A stretch of 34,056 nucleotides of DNA. It comes from an uncultured Collinsella sp. GTDB taxonomy: Bacteria > Actinomycetota > Coriobacteriia > Coriobacteriales > Coriobacteriaceae. Shown in pieces: positions 31,315 through 34,056 of the stretch. Location of the stretch: assembly GCA_902476475.1 (NCBI GenBank), contig CABSDO010000009.1, positions 1 to 34,056 of the forward strand, in the 5' to 3' direction. Position 1 is the first letter of the stretch; each line of letters begins with the position of its first letter. Made by a program: the position numbers and the translations under genes. The notes under the pieces are model-generated. The model ran no database searches, was not told the DNA's origin, and was given only the letters and a program-made list of their open reading frames with translations.

Positions 31315-31334
31315 CACTTTAGACCATCAAAGTG
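31315..31334. promoter_or_regulatory. Possible operator upstream of the M20-MFS operon
   Basis: Inverted repeat CACTTT (31315-31320) / AAAGTG (31329-31334) with an 8-base centre, about 30 bases before the M20 start codon. A -10-like AATACT or TAATAC follows near 31347-31353. Confidence 0.4.
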
Positions 31335-31365
31335 TTTGCTGCACAAATAATACTGGAGGGCATCT

Positions 31366-32667
31366 ATGGCACCAGCTCAGTCCGATTTTCAACCGCAACC
31401 AGCGCCCAAGGCCACCCCGGCAGCGCAAGCCGCTATCGGTGACGGTCTTGTTGCCGAGGCTCAAGCTTTTGCAGAAAAGCTTGCTGCGTGGCGCCACGAT
31501 CTGCATCAGACGCCCGAGTTGGGTAATTGCCTTCCGCAAACCTCTGCGTATATCCAGGCACGTCTGACCGAGATGGGCATCCCGTTCGCCACGCTCGTCG
31601 ACGGCTCCTGTGTTGTGGGCCTCATCGGTGCCGGTGCGGCCGTGGCGGCCCAGGGCAACGGTACGTGCACGGACGATCAGGCCGGCACGGTCATCATGCT
31701 GCGCGGTGACATGGATGCCCTTCCCGTCGCGGAAGAGTCGGGCGAGCCTTTTGCCTCTGTCAACGGCTGCATGCATGCTTGCGGCCACGATATGCATGCG
31801 ACGGCCCTGCTTGGTGCCGCCCGCCTGCTCAAGTCTCGCGAGACCGAGCTTGTCGATGCCAATGCCACGGTTAAGCTGCTATTCCAGCCGGGCGAGGAAA
31901 CCTTTGAGGGCGCCCGCGCCGCCATCGCCGACGGTCTGCTGCAGAACCCGCGTCCTCAGGCGGCTTTTGCCATGCACGTCAACAGCCAGTCGCCGCTCGG
32001 CCTAGTGCTCTATGGGAGTCCGGCGCTCTCGGGCGTGTACGGTTTCCGCATCACGCTGCAGGGCAAGGGTGGCCACGGTTCCAGCCCTGAGATTTGCATC
32101 GACCCCATCACGGCCGGCGTGCATGTGCACCTGGCGCTTCAGGAGCTTATCTCTCGCGAGGTGCCGGCGGCCAAGGAGGTCGCGCTTACCGTGGGTAAGT
32201 TCGCTGGCGGTTTGGCGGCCAACGTCATCCCCGACACCTGCGTGCTCGAGGGAACGTTGCGCGGCTTCGATGTCGAGCTCATGGCGCATCTTAAGACCCG
32301 CATCGCCGAGGTCGTCAATGGCGTCGCGGCAACGTATCGCACACCGGCGACCATCGAGACACTCTCGGATGTTCCGCCGCTCGTACTCGATGACGATATG
32401 ACCCAGGCATCGCTGGGCTATGTGGGTACGACATTGCCCAAGGCAGCTTTCCTGCCGTTATTCCACGCCATGGCGAGCGAGGACTTTGCGCTTATCTCGA
32501 GCGAGATCCCGAGCGCGTACTTTACCGTGGGCGCCGCTGTAACCGATACGGATGAGCATTTTGCCCAGCACCATCCCAAGGCGCGCTTTAACGATGCCGA
32601 GCTTCCCCTCGGCGCCGCGGCTTATGCCGCCGTCGCTCTCGGATACATTGCGGACCACAAGGAGTAA
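31366..32667 (+). CDS. M20-family (M20D) metallo-amidohydrolase
   Basis: 433-residue di-metal hydrolase of the N-acyl-amino-acid / IAA-conjugate / aminobenzoyl-glutamate group. Visible motifs are WRHDLHQTPELG near residue 42, MLRGDMDALP, GCMHACGHDMHATALLG (metal-binding Cys and His), LLFQPGEE (catalytic Glu), the AFAMHV metal histidine, and GKGGHGSSPE of the dimerisation domain. An unusual Pro/Ala/Gln-rich N-terminal tail of about 25 residues precedes the catalytic domain and does not resemble a signal peptide, so the enzyme should be cytoplasmic. TGGAGGG lies before the ATG at 31366. The MFS permease begins three bases after the stop codon, which suggests import and cleavage of one amide-linked substrate. 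Confidence 0.93.
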   Translation: MAPAQSDFQPQPAPKATPAAQAAIGDGLVAEAQAFAEKLAAWRHDLHQTPELGNCLPQTSAYIQARLTEMGIPFATLVDGSCVVGLIGAGAAVAAQGNGTCTDDQAGTVIMLRGDMDALPVAEESGEPFASVNGCMHACGHDMHATALLGAARLLKSRETELVDANATVKLLFQPGEETFEGARAAIADGLLQNPRPQAAFAMHVNSQSPLGLVLYGSPALSGVYGFRITLQGKGGHGSSPEICIDPITAGVHVHLALQELISREVPAAKEVALTVGKFAGGLAANVIPDTCVLEGTLRGFDVELMAHLKTRIAEVVNGVAATYRTPATIETLSDVPPLVLDDDMTQASLGYVGTTLPKAAFLPLFHAMASEDFALISSEIPSAYFTVGAAVTDTDEHFAQHHPKARFNDAELPLGAAAYAAVALGYIADHKE

Positions 32668-32670
32668 TCC

Positions 32671-33975
32671 ATGTCCCAGCAACGTAAGTTCTTCCCCGGC
32701 TGGCTCGTGGTGGCCTCTGGCTTCGTGATCATGGCCACGTGCTACACGATTTTCGTCAACTGCATGAGCCTGTTCCAGCCGCTGATCGTCAGCGACCTGG
32801 GCATTTCCCTTGCGCAGTACAACATCTCCAATGCCATCTCCACCGTGGTGAGCGTTGTGGGTTCGCTTGTGATCGGCCATGTCGCCGATAAGGTGAGCGG
32901 CCGCGTTTTGGGCTCCCTCACCGTTATCGCCACCTCTGCCGTGCTTGTCGGCATGAGCTTTGTGGGCGAGCTTTGGCAGGCCTACGTGCTCTTTGCCGTC
33001 TCGGGCTGCTTCGCCGTGGCCTCGACCCGTCTGCTCATTAGCCTCGTCACTGCCAACTGGTTTACGGCCAAGCGCGGTCTTGCTATCTCCATTGCGCTTT
33101 CGGGCTCGGGCTTTGGCGGTGCCATTCTCTCGCCGATCGTAAGCTCGCTGATCGTGAGCGTGGGTTGGCGTTCCGCCTTCTTGGTGCTTGCCGCCGTCTG
33201 CATTGTGGCGGCGCTGCCCATCACGGCGTATTCCTTCCGCACCAAACCTTCCGAGATTGGCCTGAAGCCGCTCGGCGAGAACCCGGGCGATCCGTCTGTT
33301 TCCACCGCGGGCGATAAGGACGAGCATACGGCCCCAGAGGTCAGCGTCGGTTGGTCGCGCATTAAGAAGAGCCCGGCATTCTGGCTGCTCGTCGCGGCAT
33401 TCCTCTTTATGGGCCTTGTCAATGGCGCCATCCTGCCCAACCAGGTTACGAATATGACGAGCGTCACCGTCAACGGCACCAAGATCGTCACGGGCGGCCA
33501 CGATCCCATGTGGGCGGGTACCGTACTTTCGGCCTACATGGTCACCGTCGTTATTGCCAAGATTTCGCTCGGTGCGATCTATGACCGCTTTGGCCTGCGC
33601 TTTGGCAATATCCTTGGCTCCGTTGCGTGCATTATCGCCTGCGTGGCGCTGTGTTTCCCGACGACGGACCTCGGTCCTATTGTCGCCGCTGTGAGCTTTG
33701 GTGTTGGAACGTGCATGGGCACCATCACGCCTACCATCGCCGCGTCCAAGCAGTTTGGCATGGCCGACCTGGGTAAGGTCACGGGCACCATTACCTCGCT
33801 CGAGATGGTCGGCGGCACCGTGGGCGCCATTGTCTCGGGCGTGCTGTTCGATGCCACGGGCTCCTTTGCGAGCACCTGGATTGTGTGCCTGGCGTGCTCC
33901 GTGGTCATGCTCGTGTTCCTGCTGGCATCCGAGCCCATCGCCGCCAAGCTGCGCGCAAGCGTGGCGGGGGAGTAG
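32671..33975 (+). CDS. Major facilitator superfamily transporter
   Basis: 434 residues with about twelve membrane helices in two six-helix halves separated by a hydrophilic loop (about 195-230, LKPLGENPGDPSVSTAGDKDE). It resembles the oxalate/formate antiporter-like (OFA) branch: FFPGWLVVASGF at the start, the loop 2-3 motif GHVADKVSGRVLG, and the corresponding loop 8-9 motif GAIYDRFGLRFGN in the second half. The ATG at 32671 follows the M20 stop by three bases, and AAGGAG at 32659-32664 provides the ribosome site, so the two are co-translated. The substrate is unknown; a carboxylate or N-acyl amino acid would suit its neighbour. The last 80 bases of the window hold no further recognisable gene. 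Confidence 0.92.
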   Translation: MSQQRKFFPGWLVVASGFVIMATCYTIFVNCMSLFQPLIVSDLGISLAQYNISNAISTVVSVVGSLVIGHVADKVSGRVLGSLTVIATSAVLVGMSFVGELWQAYVLFAVSGCFAVASTRLLISLVTANWFTAKRGLAISIALSGSGFGGAILSPIVSSLIVSVGWRSAFLVLAAVCIVAALPITAYSFRTKPSEIGLKPLGENPGDPSVSTAGDKDEHTAPEVSVGWSRIKKSPAFWLLVAAFLFMGLVNGAILPNQVTNMTSVTVNGTKIVTGGHDPMWAGTVLSAYMVTVVIAKISLGAIYDRFGLRFGNILGSVACIIACVALCFPTTDLGPIVAAVSFGVGTCMGTITPTIAASKQFGMADLGKVTGTITSLEMVGGTVGAIVSGVLFDATGSFASTWIVCLACSVVMLVFLLASEPIAAKLRASVAGE

Positions 33976-34056
33976 CGGGTCGCCGCCTATTCCTGTTTGC
34001 CTGTTCTGCCCGTGGCTGCCCTGGAAGCCGAATGGATGCTCGTACTGTCATTCGGT

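Overview
The window is a contiguous chromosomal stretch of a high-GC bacterium. I infer the class Coriobacteriia (Actinomycetota), most likely Collinsella or a close relative. This rests on codon usage, the protein flavour and the mixture of actinobacterial and clostridial-type genes; no database search was possible. There is no integrase, transposase, phage gene or CRISPR array. Most of the window is housekeeping, and the unusual material lies in the intergenic DNA.

Layout. (1) 1-4242: translation and RNA-modification cluster rsmI (5' end cut off), metG, rsmA, tatD. (2) 4286-4606: tRNA-Leu(CAG) with a partial duplication of its 3' end and terminator. (3) 4678-6937: SPFH/Band-7 membrane protein, rlmH, proC. 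(4) 6936-8716: small repeats around a 17-bp hairpin, a 57-residue minus-strand membrane protein, and divergent serS. (5) 8767-9217: a 125-residue unknown protein behind a possible LexA (SOS) box. (6) 9295-9878: three identical tRNA-Arg(ACG) genes, each with its own promoter and terminator. (7) 10051-12492: an 813-residue unknown protein with TPR-like repeats near its C-terminus. (8) 12585-12675: tRNA-Ser(GCT). (9) 12807-16305: a minus-strand D,D-carboxypeptidase divergent from a VanR/VanS-like two-component system. (10) 16409-19505: pstB followed by a PhoB/PhoR-like two-component system. (11) 19701-21765: a compact tyrosine-phosphorylation module (Wzz-like activator, BY-kinase, PHP phosphatase). 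(12) 21805-24532: GNAT acetyltransferase and htpG. (13) 24977-29932: two tandem YhgE/Pip-family membrane proteins, bracketed by two copies of a structured repeat of about 147 bp. (14) 30266-33975: EamA/DMT permease, then an M20 amidohydrolase with an MFS permease.

How the genes work together. The cell-envelope theme is strong: carboxypeptidase with VanRS-like sensing, the BY-kinase module, the YhgE pair and the SPFH protein. Phosphate signalling is represented by PstB plus PhoB/PhoR, without the other Pst subunits here. The M20 hydrolase and MFS permease probably import and cleave one N-acylated compound.

Most notable non-coding signals: (a) the T-arm core of a tRNA recurs in antisense orientation just past the terminator of four of the five tRNA genes; (b) the two repeats flanking the YhgE pair keep a nested stem while the inner hairpin is replaced by an unrelated one; (c) the htpG leader holds a terminator-like hairpin.
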